64,000 bases of DNA from JADJYF01 sp050186725. Lineage in GTDB: Bacteria > Pseudomonadota > Gammaproteobacteria > Ga0077536. Position 1 is the stretch's first letter, and every line of letters starts with the position of its first letter. The stretch spans positions 1 through 64,000 of the forward strand of contig JBFWYG010000010.1 in assembly GCA_050186725.1 (NCBI GenBank). The letters are read 5' to 3'. The notes under the pieces were generated by a model. It had not been told where the DNA came from. It saw nothing but the letters and a program-made list of their open reading frames with translations, and ran no database searches. Below, in pieces: positions 24,606-32,756 of this stretch. The translations under genes and the position numbers were made by a program.

Positions 24606-25766
24606 TTACAGTTGCGCCGGCGGGTAGAACTGCCTATCGCCCAACGCGTCCACCGCTTCCCAGAAATCCGGTCCGGCGTTCAGGGTGCCGACCTTGTCAG
24701 GGTCGAGCATGTTGGACTGGCGACGGTAGTTCCAGCTGTCGGGGCACAGCCGCACCGCTTCCTTGAAGTGGTGCTTGGCCCGCTCGAGCTGACCCTTCGC
24801 GTACAGATGCCGGCCGAGCCGCACGTGGGTCGCAGCGAGCACGTCGTCGGCGCTCGGGCCACGCATGCGCTTGCGCACTTCCTCCGGCGACAGCGCATAG
24901 CGGCTCGCGGCGCCGTGCTTCGCCCAGTCGCGCAGCGCGTCGATGTAGGCGTCGCGATGGGCCATGCCGCGCGCGGCATCGGCATCCGGGATCTCGAAGG
25001 TCGCGCGGTCCATGCTGCGCACCATGTCGATGGTGCCGGCCGATTCCGCCGGCCGCACGATGCGACCCTGCTCGTCGATCCACACCGCCTGCGGCACGTT
25101 GGTGATGCCGTAGAGCTCCGCCACCACGTGGGCTTCGTCGATGAGACAGGTGTAGGTCGGCGGCGCCTGGCGCGCCCACAGCTCGGGCGACCAGCCCATC
25201 AGCCGCGCGAGCGCCTCGGGCCGTTCACGGCAGTCCTGCGCGCGGATCGCGGCCTCGACCGCCTGCTTGCCGCCGGTGTCAAAGGCGACCGCGAGGATTT
25301 CGACCCCCTGGTCCTTCAGCTCTGCATACACTGCCTGCCACACGGACAGGTCAAAGCTGCAGCCTCAGTAGGAACCCCAGGAGAACATGAAGACTTTCTT
25401 GCCGCGAAAGTCGGAGAGCGAATGCAGCTTGCCGTCGAGGTCCGGCAGGGTGAAGTCCGGCGCTTCGAGGGAGAACAGCGCATCGTGACGCGTGTTCACG
25501 CTCTCGCCGAAAGCGATGGCGCTGCCGTCCTCCAGCATGGGCTGTCCCATGTGTCGCGCGAAGGCGGCGAGGTCGACCTTGCCGTCCTTCGTCCAGCTGG
25601 GCTGCACGCGCACGCAGGCGTCGCCGCGGCACAGGCCCTCGGTCTCGAGCTTCCAGCCGGTGCCGGCCTGCATGTCCGCCGGCGCCAGCCATAGATGTTG
25701 GCCCTCGCGTGTCGCGGCCACGTTTTCCGTGACGCGATCGTCGTAGAGCAGGGTGGTATTGGTCAT
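24606..25766 (-). CDS. Redoxin/TlpA-like probable selenoprotein (in-frame UGA read as Sec)
   Basis: 386 codons with one in-frame TGA at 25365-25367 (residue 134). The sequence is coding-like on both sides and in the same frame. Residues about 100-225 are a thioredoxin-fold redoxin domain (APDFTLPDLDG, then FMFSWGSY-U-GC-SFDL, later NVPQAVWIDEQGRI). UGA therefore falls exactly at the first redox cysteine, with Cys136 as partner (U-G-C). Residues about 300-345 contain a TPR-like helix pair. The start has an AAAGGAG ribosome binding site. A hairpin 14 nt after UGA fits a bacterial SECIS element. Likely a selenium-dependent thiol oxidoreductase or peroxidase in the cytoplasm. A nonsense mutation is the alternative; position, frame and hairpin argue against it. 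Confidence 0.8.
25334..25350 (-). promoter_or_regulatory. Candidate bacterial SECIS hairpin
   Basis: In the mRNA, 14 nt after the UGA, CCUGUC pairs with GGCAGG (6 bp, including one U-G pair) around the loop CGUGU. Bacterial SECIS elements have an apical loop about 16-37 nt after the UGA with a G in the first two loop positions; here the loop starts at nt 24 and G is second. This agrees with SelB-dependent decoding. It has not been tested by folding software. Confidence 0.6.
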
Positions 25767-25800
25767 GATGACTCCTTTGCGAGCGCGAAGCCGCGCGGCG

Positions 25801-26506
25801 TCACTCTAGACCGTCGCGCGGGGCCAAGTCACGGGCAAGCAGCAGGAACAGCGCCGCCGCGGCGGCGAACAGCGCGCCGCCGCCGAACGCGCCCGCCGCG
25901 CCGAAGCCATCCCACAAGAGACCCGCGAGCGCGCTGGCCGCGAGCATCGCCACGCCGGTCGCCAGGTTGAACAGGCCGAAGGCGGAGCCGCGCAGCGCGG
26001 CGGGCGCGTGGTCGGCGACCAGCTTGGCGAGCAGGCCCTGGCTGAACGCCATGTGCAGACCCCACAGTGCGATGCCGGCGAAGGTGAGCGTGAGATCCGA
26101 CGCGACGGCGAGCAGCAGGTCGGCGACGACCAGCGCCGCCAGCGCCGCGAACAGGGGCCCGCGGGCCGGCGCGCGGTCGGCCAGCAGGCCCGCCGGGTAG
26201 GCGCCGAGCGCGTAGACCACGTTCATCGCCACCAGCACCGCCGGCGCGAGCGCGAGCGGCAGTCCCACGGCGTGGGCCTTCAGCACCAGGAAGGCCTCGC
26301 TGAAGCGCGCCAGGGTGAACAGCACGCCGAGCGCCACCACGCGCCAGAAGCCNNNNNNNNNNNNNNNNNNNNNNNNNNNNNNNNNNNNNNNNNNNNNNNN
26401 NNNNNNNNNNNNNNNNNNNNNNNNNNNNNNNNNNNNNNNNNNNNNNNNNNNNGCCGAGCGCCCACACGGTGCGAGGCAGGGGCGGGCGCGGGACGGGGGA
26501 TGACAT
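25801..26506 (-). CDS. MFS transporter, interrupted by assembly gap
   Basis: Only the first 18 residues (MSSPVPRPPLPRTVWALG, from ATG at 26506) and the last about 183 residues are sequenced; the 100-N gap at 26353-26452 hides the middle. The frames on the two sides do not match across 100 bases, which is expected for a placeholder gap. The C-terminal half shows about six membrane segments and the loop motif GAYPAGLLADR, as in MFS carriers. About 200 residues are probably missing if the protein is about 400 aa long. It is divergent from nirB, but it does not look like a NarK/NirC nitrate or nitrite carrier, so a link to nitrite reduction is uncertain. Confidence 0.65.
26353..26452. other. Assembly gap (100 N)
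   Basis: Exactly 100 unknown bases, the usual placeholder for a gap of unknown size. It interrupts the MFS gene. Confidence 0.98.
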
Positions 26507-26709
26507 CGCCGAACCTTGGCGCAGACCGCGGACGAAAAGCAAACGTCGAGGCGCCCATCGGTGGTGCGCGCGGCGCGCCGACGGTGCGCGGCGCGGCGCG
26601 CCGCGGATGTTTCCTGCCCGCCAAACCGGCGCCGGACGCTGGCCTCGCATTTGCAGCGTGCGCAAGGCGCGCCTCGTCAGCGCGCCTCGCCCGCGACAGG
26701 AGCGCACCC

Positions 26710-28413
26710 ATGGCCCGCAAGCTCGTCATCATCGGCAACGGCATGGCCCCGGGCCGGCTGCTCGAAGCAGTGCTGGAGCAGGACCGCGAGGCCTTCACCA
26801 TCACGGTGTTCAACGCCGAGCCGCGGGTCAACTACGACCGCATCCAGCTCTCGCCCGTGCTGGCGGGCGACAAGTGCTTCGACGACATCGTCATTCACGA
26901 CGATGCCTGGTACGCGGCGCACGGCATCACCCTGCACAAGGGCCTGCCCGTGACGGCCATCGACCGCGCGGCGCGCGAGGTCATCGCCGCCGACGGCGGC
27001 CGCACAGCCTATGACGAGCTGGTGATCGCCACCGGCTCGCGGCCGCTGGTGCCGCCGCTGCCGGGCCGCGAGCTGGCCGGCGTGGTGACCTTCCGCGATC
27101 TCGACGACGTCGACGCGATGCTGGCGGCCGCGGCGCGCGGCGGGCGCGCGGTGGTGATCGGCGGCGGGCTGCTGGGACTCGAGGCCGCCGCGGGGCTGGC
27201 CGCGCGCGGCATGCAGGTCACGGTGCTGCACCTCGCCGCGAGCCTCATGGAGCGCCAGCTCGACGCCGCGGCCGGCTACCTGTTGGCCGAGGCGCTGCGC
27301 GGGCGCGGCATCGACGTGGTGACCGAGGCGGAGACGCGCGCGCTGCTCGGCGAAGGTCAGGTGAGCGGGGTGGAGCTGCGCGACGGGCGGCGCTACGCGG
27401 CGGACCTCGTGGTGGTCGCCATCGGCATCCGGCCCAACGTCGAGCTGGCCGACGCCGCCGGTCTGGCCGTCGCGCGCGGCATCCTGGTCGACGACGGCCT
27501 CGCCACCTCCGACCCCGCCATCCACGCGCTCGGCGAGTGCGTCGAGCACCGCGGTCAGTGCTACGGCCTGGTCGCGCCGCTGTACGAGATGGCGCGCGTG
27601 CTGGCGGCGCGGCTGCTGGGCGGGACCGCCAGCTACGCGGGGTCCACGCTCTCGACNNNNNNNNNNNNNNNNNNNNNNNNNNNNNNNNNNNNNNNNNNNN
27701 NNNNNNNNNNNNNNNNNNNNNNNNNNNNNNNNNNNNNNNNNNNNNNNNNNNNNNNNGGTCAGCGCATCGACCTGCTCGGGGTGCGCAAGCAGGACCTGCC
27801 GGCGGTGTGGGCCGAGCTGAACGCGGCGGGCATGGTCTCGGGCCACGCCTACGGCAAGGCGCTGCGCACGGTGAAGACCTGCGTCGGCAAGGAGTGGTGC
27901 CGCTTCGGCACGCAGGACTCCACCGCGCTCGGCATTCGCCTGGAGAAGTACCTGTGGGGCGCCTGGACGCCGCACAAGGTCAAGCTCGCGGTGTCGGGCT
28001 GTCCGCGCAACTGTGCCGAGGCCACCTGCAAGGACTTCGGCGTGGTGTGCGTCGACTCGGGCTATGAACTCCATTTCGCCGGCGCCGCCGGCATGCACGT
28101 CAAGGCGACCGAGCTCTTGTGCCACGTGACGCGCGAGGACGAGGTGCTGGAATACTGCGCGGCCACGCTGCAGCTCTATCGCGAGCAGGGGCACTACCTC
28201 GAGCGCATGTACGCGTGGGCGGCGCGGGTCGGCGTCGCGACCATCCGCACGCTGATCGTGGACGAGGCCGACAAGCGCGCCGCGCTGGTCGCGCGGTTCG
28301 AGCTCGCCCAGCGCCATGCCCAGCACGATCCCTGGGCGCAGCGCGCCCACGGCCGCGAGAGCCGCGAGTTCCAGCCGCTGGCACGGGTGCTGCGGGCGCG
28401 GGCCACGGCATGA
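26710..28413 (+). CDS. nirB: NADH-dependent nitrite reductase large subunit NirB, interrupted by gap
   Basis: ATG at 26710 follows CAGGAG by 8 nt. The first 315 residues are the FAD/NADH oxidoreductase domain (VIIGNGMAPGR; VVIGGGLLGLEAA). After the gap, 218 residues give the C-terminal sirohaem/4Fe-4S domain with ligands CVGKEWC and CPRNC. NirB is normally about 800-850 aa, so about 280-310 residues (BFD-like 2Fe-2S domains and the first half of the sirohaem region) are hidden in a gap written as 100 N. The enzyme reduces nitrite to ammonium with NADH in the cytoplasm. nirD follows with an ATGA overlap. The frame continuing through the gap is accidental, but the homology on both sides supports the join. 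Confidence 0.88.
   Translation: MARKLVIIGNGMAPGRLLEAVLEQDREAFTITVFNAEPRVNYDRIQLSPVLAGDKCFDDIVIHDDAWYAAHGITLHKGLPVTAIDRAAREVIAADGGRTAYDELVIATGSRPLVPPLPGRELAGVVTFRDLDDVDAMLAAAARGGRAVVIGGGLLGLEAAAGLAARGMQVTVLHLAASLMERQLDAAAGYLLAEALRGRGIDVVTEAETRALLGEGQVSGVELRDGRRYAADLVVVAIGIRPNVELADAAGLAVARGILVDDGLATSDPAIHALGECVEHRGQCYGLVAPLYEMARVLAARLLGGTASYAGSTLSXXXXXXXXXXXXXXXXXXXXXXXXXXXXXXXXXXGQRIDLLGVRKQDLPAVWAELNAAGMVSGHAYGKALRTVKTCVGKEWCRFGTQDSTALGIRLEKYLWGAWTPHKVKLAVSGCPRNCAEATCKDFGVVCVDSGYELHFAGAAGMHVKATELLCHVTREDEVLEYCAATLQLYREQGHYLERMYAWAARVGVATIRTLIVDEADKRAALVARFELAQRHAQHDPWAQRAHGRESREFQPLARVLRARATA
27657..27756. other. Assembly gap (100 N)
   Basis: Exactly 100 unknown bases inside nirB. The protein family length suggests the real gap is nearer 850-900 bp. 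Confidence 0.98.
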
Positions 28414-28733
28414 GCGGGCCGGCGGGCGACTGGCTGGCGGTCGGGCGGGTGGCCGACATTCCGCGGCGCGGCGCGCGTCGCGTCGAGACCCCGTGGCTCA
28501 CCATCGCGCTGTTCCGCACCGCCGACGATCGCGTGTTCGCGCTCGAGGACCGCTGCCCGCATCGGGGCGGGCCACTGTCTGACGGCATCGTGCACGGCAC
28601 GCTGGTAACGTGTCCGCTGCACGGCCAGGTGATCGGCCTGGAGTCGGGCCGCGTGCAGCCGCCCGACCCGGGCTGCGCGCGGTCACTGCCGGTGCGCATC
28701 GAGGATGGCCGCGTGAGCATCGGACTGCCGTAA
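28410..28733 (+). CDS. nirD: Nitrite reductase small subunit NirD (Rieske type)
   Basis: 107 aa, start overlapping the nirB stop (ATGA). It carries the complete Rieske 2Fe-2S ligand set Cys49-x-His51 (CPHRG) and Cys68-x2-His71 (CPLHG). It thus belongs to the cluster-bearing NirD type rather than the degenerate enterobacterial type. It acts with NirB as the small subunit of NADH nitrite reductase. The operon order nirB-nirD is standard. The 142 bp after it contain no recognisable gene or clear terminator. Confidence 0.9.
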   Translation: MSGPAGDWLAVGRVADIPRRGARRVETPWLTIALFRTADDRVFALEDRCPHRGGPLSDGIVHGTLVTCPLHGQVIGLESGRVQPPDPGCARSLPVRIEDGRVSIGLP

Positions 28734-28875
28734 CCGGCCCGCCGTCGGCGGTGCCGGAACCAAGCGCCGCCGTCGGACTCAGTTGCAGCATGGCGCGGCG
28801 TGCGCCGCCGGCTTAGAGTGAGCACGGCGCGCATGTCGCACTCAAGCAAAGCGGGCCGAGGCCGCCAGTTCGTCC

Positions 28876-29307
28876 ATGCAGTCCAGTTTCGATTCGTCTT
28901 CCAGCGCCGGCCTGCCACGCTGGCTGTGGACCGCCGCCGGCGCAGTGCTGTTCGTGCTCGGCGTCATCGGCATCGCGCTGCCGGTGATGCCGACGGTGAT
29001 CTTCTGGATTGGCGCGGTGGCCTGCTTCAGCCGCGGGCACTCCGCGCTCGCGAAACCCATCCTCGCCCATCCGCGCTTCGGCCCGCCCATCAGCCTGTAT
29101 CTCGCCCACGGCGTGATCGCGCCCGCGGGCAAGCGCGCTGCGCTGCTGGCGATGACGGGCTCCGCGGTGCTGATCGTGATCCTGTCCCGCTCCATCGCGC
29201 TCACCGCCGCGGCGCTCTGCGGCCTGGCGCTCGCGGCGCTGTACGTCGCGACGCGACCCGCCGCGGCGCCTGGCCTGGTCGGCGAGGGCTACCAGCCCCG
29301 CGGCTGA
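28876..29307 (+). CDS. YbaN family (DUF454) inner-membrane protein
   Basis: 143 aa. After a Ser-rich N-terminus come the DUF454 hallmark AAGAVLFVLGVIGIALPVMPTV (about 20-41), a FWIGAVACFSRGHS segment and a second hydrophobic pair near residues 95-125. The family (E. coli YbaN) is a small inner-membrane protein of unknown function. Context gives no added clue: it sits between nirBD and a carboxymuconolactone-decarboxylase-type gene on the same strand. Confidence 0.8.
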   Translation: MQSSFDSSSSAGLPRWLWTAAGAVLFVLGVIGIALPVMPTVIFWIGAVACFSRGHSALAKPILAHPRFGPPISLYLAHGVIAPAGKRAALLAMTGSAVLIVILSRSIALTAAALCGLALAALYVATRPAAAPGLVGEGYQPRG

Positions 29308-29380
29308 GCGTCGACTGCCGGTCGCGACCCGCGACGTGGCATCATCCCCTGGCATTAGCATTCAACCGGGGAGATTTTCC

Positions 29381-29935
29381 ATGCGCCTGTCCGCGCCTCG
29401 CATACCGCCTCTGGAAGCCGATCAGTGGAACGCCACCGCGCGTGAAGCGATGGCGCCGTTCATCAAGGCCGGCACCGCCTTCAACGTGTTCAAGACCATG
29501 ACCAACCACGCGGATCTGATGAAGCGCTGGATGGTGTTCGCCAACCACGTGCTGTTCAAGTCCACGCTCGCGCCGCGCGAACGGGAACTGGTGATCCTGC
29601 GCATCGGCTATTTGTGCAAGGCGGGCTACGAATGGGGGCAGCACGTGCAGGTGGCGCGCGGCTACGGCATGAGCGACGACGAGATTCGCAGCGCGAAGAC
29701 CGGGCCGACCACGCCGGGTCTCGCGACCAAGGATCGCCTGCTGCTCAAGGCGACCGACGAACTCCACGCCGACGCCTTCATCACGGACGCGACCTGGAAT
29801 GAGCTGACGCAGCACTTCGACACCCAGCAACTGATGGACCTGGTGTTCGCGGTCGGCCAGTACAACCTGGTGTCGATGGCCTTGAACACCTTCGGCGTGC
29901 AGCCCGATGAGGGCCTGCCGGGGTGGGATATCTGA
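29381..29935 (+). CDS. Carboxymuconolactone decarboxylase (AhpD-like) family protein
   Basis: 184 aa from ATG at 29381, preceded by GGGGAGA. The helical CMD/AhpD fold is indicated by RERELVILRIGYLCKAGYEWGQHVQVARGYG, the family core around residues 67-95. The AhpD CxxC pair is not intact: the first Cys is present but the second position is not Cys, while the Glu...His pair of the EWxxH type is kept. It is therefore unlikely to be an AhpD-type disulfide reductase; related proteins are annotated as decarboxylases or hydroperoxidase-like. Function unknown. Confidence 0.8.
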   Translation: MRLSAPRIPPLEADQWNATAREAMAPFIKAGTAFNVFKTMTNHADLMKRWMVFANHVLFKSTLAPRERELVILRIGYLCKAGYEWGQHVQVARGYGMSDDEIRSAKTGPTTPGLATKDRLLLKATDELHADAFITDATWNELTQHFDTQQLMDLVFAVGQYNLVSMALNTFGVQPDEGLPGWDI

Positions 29936-29983
29936 CGTGACGGCGCCGCATCGTCGACCGATGCGGCGCGCGTCGGCGGTGGC

Positions 29984-30223
29984 TCAGCCCTTGCTGTGGG
30001 TGCCGTCGCACATCGGCTGCTTGGCGCTCGCCTTGCAGCCGCAGAAGAACACTTTCCTGCTCTCGGTGGCGTCGTACTTCACCGGCGTCATGCCGGTGTC
30101 CTTGTGGGCGCCATCGCAGAACGGCTGGCGCGCGCTCTTGCCGCAGGCGCACCACCAGTAACTCTTGCCGGCTTCGACATCGACCGCGTAGGGCGTGTCG
30201 GAAGCGCGCACGGGTGTGGTCAT
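29984..30223 (-). CDS. CDGSH iron-sulfur domain protein (two motifs)
   Basis: 79 aa from ATG at 30223 with a perfect AGGAGG. Two complete CDGSH motifs bind two 2Fe-2S clusters: Cys25, Cys27, Cys36, His40 (CACGKSARQPFCDGAH) and Cys61, Cys63, Cys72, His76 (CGCKASAKQPMCDGTH). This tandem form matches the MiNT/CISD3-like bacterial group. The clusters are usually redox-active and can be transferred to acceptor proteins. It lies 37 bp downstream of the yceI-like gene on the same strand and may be co-transcribed with it. Confidence 0.92.
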   Translation of the reverse strand: MTTPVRASDTPYAVDVEAGKSYWWCACGKSARQPFCDGAHKDTGMTPVKYDATESRKVFFCGCKASAKQPMCDGTHSKG

Positions 30224-30260
30224 CTCTATCCTCCTGTTGGCCGGGCGGTCGCCCGTCACT

Positions 30261-30839
30261 TTACTTCTTCGTGCCTTCGATGCCGAAAGTCAACTCGACC
30301 GTGGTCGAGGCCGGGCCGAGATCGAACTGGTCGACGCCGAAATCGGCGCGGGTCATGGTGTAGGTGCCGACGAAGCCGGCGCGGTAGCCGCCCCACGGAT
30401 CCTTGCCCTCGCCGACCTTCTCGATCTGCACGTCGATGGGCTTCTCCACGCCGTGGAAGGACAGCACGCCGGACAGCACGCCCTTGTCGGCGCTGCCCTT
30501 GTAGCCGGTGCTCTTGAAGGTCGCGGTGCCGAACTTGTCGGTCTCGAGGAACTCCTTGCTGCGCAGGTGCTTGTCGCGCTCGGCGTGGTTGGTGTTGATC
30601 GACGACGTATCGACCGACACCTCGATGGCGCTGGCCTCGGGCTTGGCCGGGTCGTAGCTGAACTTGCCGTCCATCTTGTCGAAGCGGCCGAACATCCAGC
30701 TGTAGCCGAGATGCTTGATCTTGAACTGCACGAACGAGTGGGTGGGGTCGAGCGCGTAATCGGCGGCGTGGGCCGCGCCGCTGACGGCGGCACAGGCGAT
30801 GAAGGCGGCGGTCAGCGGGCCTTGATGCAAAGGTTTCAT
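30261..30839 (-). CDS. YceI family periplasmic protein
   Basis: 192 aa from ATG at 30839 with AGGAGA upstream. A Sec signal peptide occupies residues 1-25 (cleavage after AHA). The mature protein starts ADYALDPTHSFVQFKIKHLGYSWMFGRF, the YceI lipocalin-like signature, followed by TSSINTNHAERDKHLRSKEFL. YceI proteins form a beta-barrel that binds polyisoprenoids or similar amphiphiles in the periplasm, and are often induced by base or osmotic stress. It probably forms a small operon with the CDGSH gene; the dioxygenase gene upstream (30880-31671) is on the same strand too. Confidence 0.9.
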   Translation of the reverse strand: MKPLHQGPLTAAFIACAAVSGAAHAADYALDPTHSFVQFKIKHLGYSWMFGRFDKMDGKFSYDPAKPEASAIEVSVDTSSINTNHAERDKHLRSKEFLETDKFGTATFKSTGYKGSADKGVLSGVLSFHGVEKPIDVQIEKVGEGKDPWGGYRAGFVGTYTMTRADFGVDQFDLGPASTTVELTFGIEGTKK

Positions 30840-30879
30840 GGGGATCTCCTGGTGCGTTGTTGAAACTGGCGCGTCGCCC

Positions 30880-31671
30880 TCAGTGGGTGACGGCGCCGGC
30901 GCGAAAGGCATAGCAGTCCATCGCCACCACACCATACATGTGACTGTGGTGCAGCAGTTCGCCCTGCCACGACACGCCCGCCGCGCCGAGCGCGACGAAC
31001 AGCGGCAGCAGGTGTTCAGGACTCGGATGGGCGCGCGCCGCGTGGGGCGCGCGCTCGTGGTAGGCGAGCAGGGCATCGACGTCGTGGGCGGCGATGCGCG
31101 CGGCCACCCAGGCGCTGAATTCGTCGACGTAGGCCGGCGCCGACTCCGCGTCCGGCGTGCCGCGCCGCGCGCGCCAGTCGGCCAGATTGTGGGTCAGCGC
31201 GCCCGAGCCGATCACCAGCACGCCTTCTGCGGCCAGCCCGGCCAGCGCGCGGCCCAGGCGCCAGTGATGGAGCGGCGAACGCGTCGGGCAGACCGACATC
31301 TGCAGCACCGGCACGTCGGCTTGCGGGTACATGCAGGCGAGCGGGATCCAGGTGCCGTGATCGTAGCCGCGCTCGGCGTCGCAGGCGGCGGCGAAGCCGG
31401 CCTCGCGCAGCCGCCGCGCGACCTCCTGGGCCAGGTCAGCCGCGCCCGGGGCGGCGTAGCGCATCGCCTCGAGTACAGGCCCGAAGCCGAAGAAGTCGTG
31501 CACGGTGGCCGGCGCGGCGGCCGAGCTCAGCGCGACCTCCGGCGTCTCCCAGTGGGCGGTGACCAGGAGCAGCGCGCGCGGCCGTGGCAGCGTCGCGCCG
31601 AGAGAAGCGAGAAAGTGCCGCGCGGGCCGCTCCTCGAGCACCAGGGTGGGGGCGCCATGGGAGACGAACAA
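30880..31671 (-). CDS. Class III extradiol ring-cleavage dioxygenase (DODA/YgiD-like)
   Basis: About 263 aa. Zinc or iron ligand histidines typical of the LigB/DODA family are present in FVSHGAP (His5), VTAHWE (His40) and a later ALTHNL; YDHGTWIPL carries the conserved acid/base region. The YgiD branch (4,5-DOPA dioxygenase) has this length. The start is problematic: no ATG or GTG precedes the family core in frame, and the first usable codon is TTG at 31671, without a good ribosome binding site. An AAGGAA precedes ATC-ATC further upstream. A divergent LysR-type regulator starts at 31815, so this gene is its likely target. Confidence 0.8.
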   Translation of the reverse strand: MFVSHGAPTLVLEERPARHFLASLGATLPRPRALLLVTAHWETPEVALSSAAAPATVHDFFGFGPVLEAMRYAAPGAADLAQEVARRLREAGFAAACDAERGYDHGTWIPLACMYPQADVPVLQMSVCPTRSPLHHWRLGRALAGLAAEGVLVIGSGALTHNLADWRARRGTPDAESAPAYVDEFSAWVAARIAAHDVDALLAYHERAPHAARAHPSPEHLLPLFVALGAAGVSWQGELLHHSHMYGVVAMDCYAFRAGAVTH

Positions 31672-31731
31672 TGAAGCGACGGGGTCGATGATGGCCGTTC
31701 CTTGGGAGGTCGCGGAGCGCGCGGCGCGAGG

Positions 31732-31760
31732 ATTATTGGAATCTGCCTATTCGAATACAA
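31732..31760 (-). promoter_or_regulatory. Candidate sigma-70 promoter with internal palindrome
   Basis: On the minus strand, TTGTAT and AATAAT are separated by 17 nt and lie about 60 nt upstream of the dioxygenase start, in an AT-rich island unusual for this window. A perfect 10-bp palindrome TATTCGAATA (31748-31757) overlaps the -35 element and spacer. It could be the binding site of the divergent LysR regulator. Confidence 0.4.
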
Positions 31761-31814
31761 TCCGGCGAAATTGAAATTGATTGTTTTCCTCTGAAAGACA
31801 ATCCGAGGGCGACC

Positions 31815-32756
31815 ATGGACAAGCTCGGCGCGATGCGCGCTTTCGTGAAGGTCGCCGAGACCGGCAGCTTTTCCGCCGCGGCGACCCTGCTCGGGCGCTC
31901 CAAGGCAGTGGTCAGCAAGCAGCTCGCGATGCTGGAAGCGGCGCTCGGCGTGCAGCTCCTGGTGCGCACCACGCGCCGCGTGCGCCTGAGCGACGCCGGT
32001 CGCGCGTACCTCGAGCGCTGCGCGCCGCTGCTCGCCGACCTGGAGGAACTCGAGAGCAGCGTGCAGCAGAGCCAGTCCTCGCCACGCGGGCTGCTGCGGG
32101 TCGCGGGCCCGCAGACCTTTGCCGAACTGCACCTCGCCACGCCGCTGCGCGCCTTTCTCGCCCGCTACCCCGAGCTCGAAGTGGAACTGGTACTGACCGA
32201 CAGGCTGGTGGATCTCGTCGAGCAAGGCTTCGACGTGGCGTTGCGCATCGGTGAACTGGAGGACTCGCGCCTGCTGGCCAGGCGCCTGGCGGACAGCAGC
32301 ATCGTGATCTGCGCAGCGCCGGACTACCTCGCGCGGCGCGGCGTGCCGCGCACGCCGGAAGCGCTGACCGAGCACGACCTGGTGCTGGACAGCAATCTCC
32401 GTCAGCCACAGACCTGGCGCTTCCGGCGCGGCTCGCGCACGGTCGGCGTGCGCGTTGCCGGGCGGCTGCAGGTCAACAGCGCGGTGATGGTACGGCACTT
32501 TCTGCTGGAGGGCGCCGGCATCGGCTTGTGCCCGGGCTTCGTGGTGGAGGACGACATCGCCGCGGGGCGGCTGGTGCCCGTGCTGGAGACCTTCGCCGGC
32601 TACCGGCTCGGGATCTACGCGCTCTATCCCCACACCCGCCACGTGCCGCGGCGGGTACGGGTGTTCGTCGACTTCCTGGCCGACTACTTCGCCGCGCGTG
32701 GGCGCGGCGCGGCCTCAGCGTTGCGGCTCGAGCACGATGACCGGGATCTCGCGTGA
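31815..32756 (+). CDS. LysR family transcriptional regulator
   Basis: 313 aa. The N-terminal winged helix-turn-helix (residues 1-60) reads MRAFVKVAETGSFSAAATLLGRSKAVVSKQ, followed by a linker helix and a LysR substrate-binding domain (about 90-295: GLLRVAGPQTFAE, LVDLVEQGFDVALRIGEL, GAGIGLCPGFVVEDD). It is of the CrgA/DmlR-like group. It is divergent from the extradiol dioxygenase gene, the classical arrangement for autoregulation and control of the neighbour; the inducer is unknown. Its last 42 nt overlap the 3' end of the convergent reductase gene. Confidence 0.9.
   Translation: MDKLGAMRAFVKVAETGSFSAAATLLGRSKAVVSKQLAMLEAALGVQLLVRTTRRVRLSDAGRAYLERCAPLLADLEELESSVQQSQSSPRGLLRVAGPQTFAELHLATPLRAFLARYPELEVELVLTDRLVDLVEQGFDVALRIGELEDSRLLARRLADSSIVICAAPDYLARRGVPRTPEALTEHDLVLDSNLRQPQTWRFRRGSRTVGVRVAGRLQVNSAVMVRHFLLEGAGIGLCPGFVVEDDIAAGRLVPVLETFAGYRLGIYALYPHTRHVPRRVRVFVDFLADYFAARGRGAASALRLEHDDRDLA

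Noticed and set aside
25365..25367. Reading the in-frame TGA as a pseudogene-causing stop
   Set aside because: It is the only disruption in 387 codons, lies exactly at the redox Cys position, the frame is intact beyond it and a SECIS-like hairpin follows. Selenocysteine explains all of this better.
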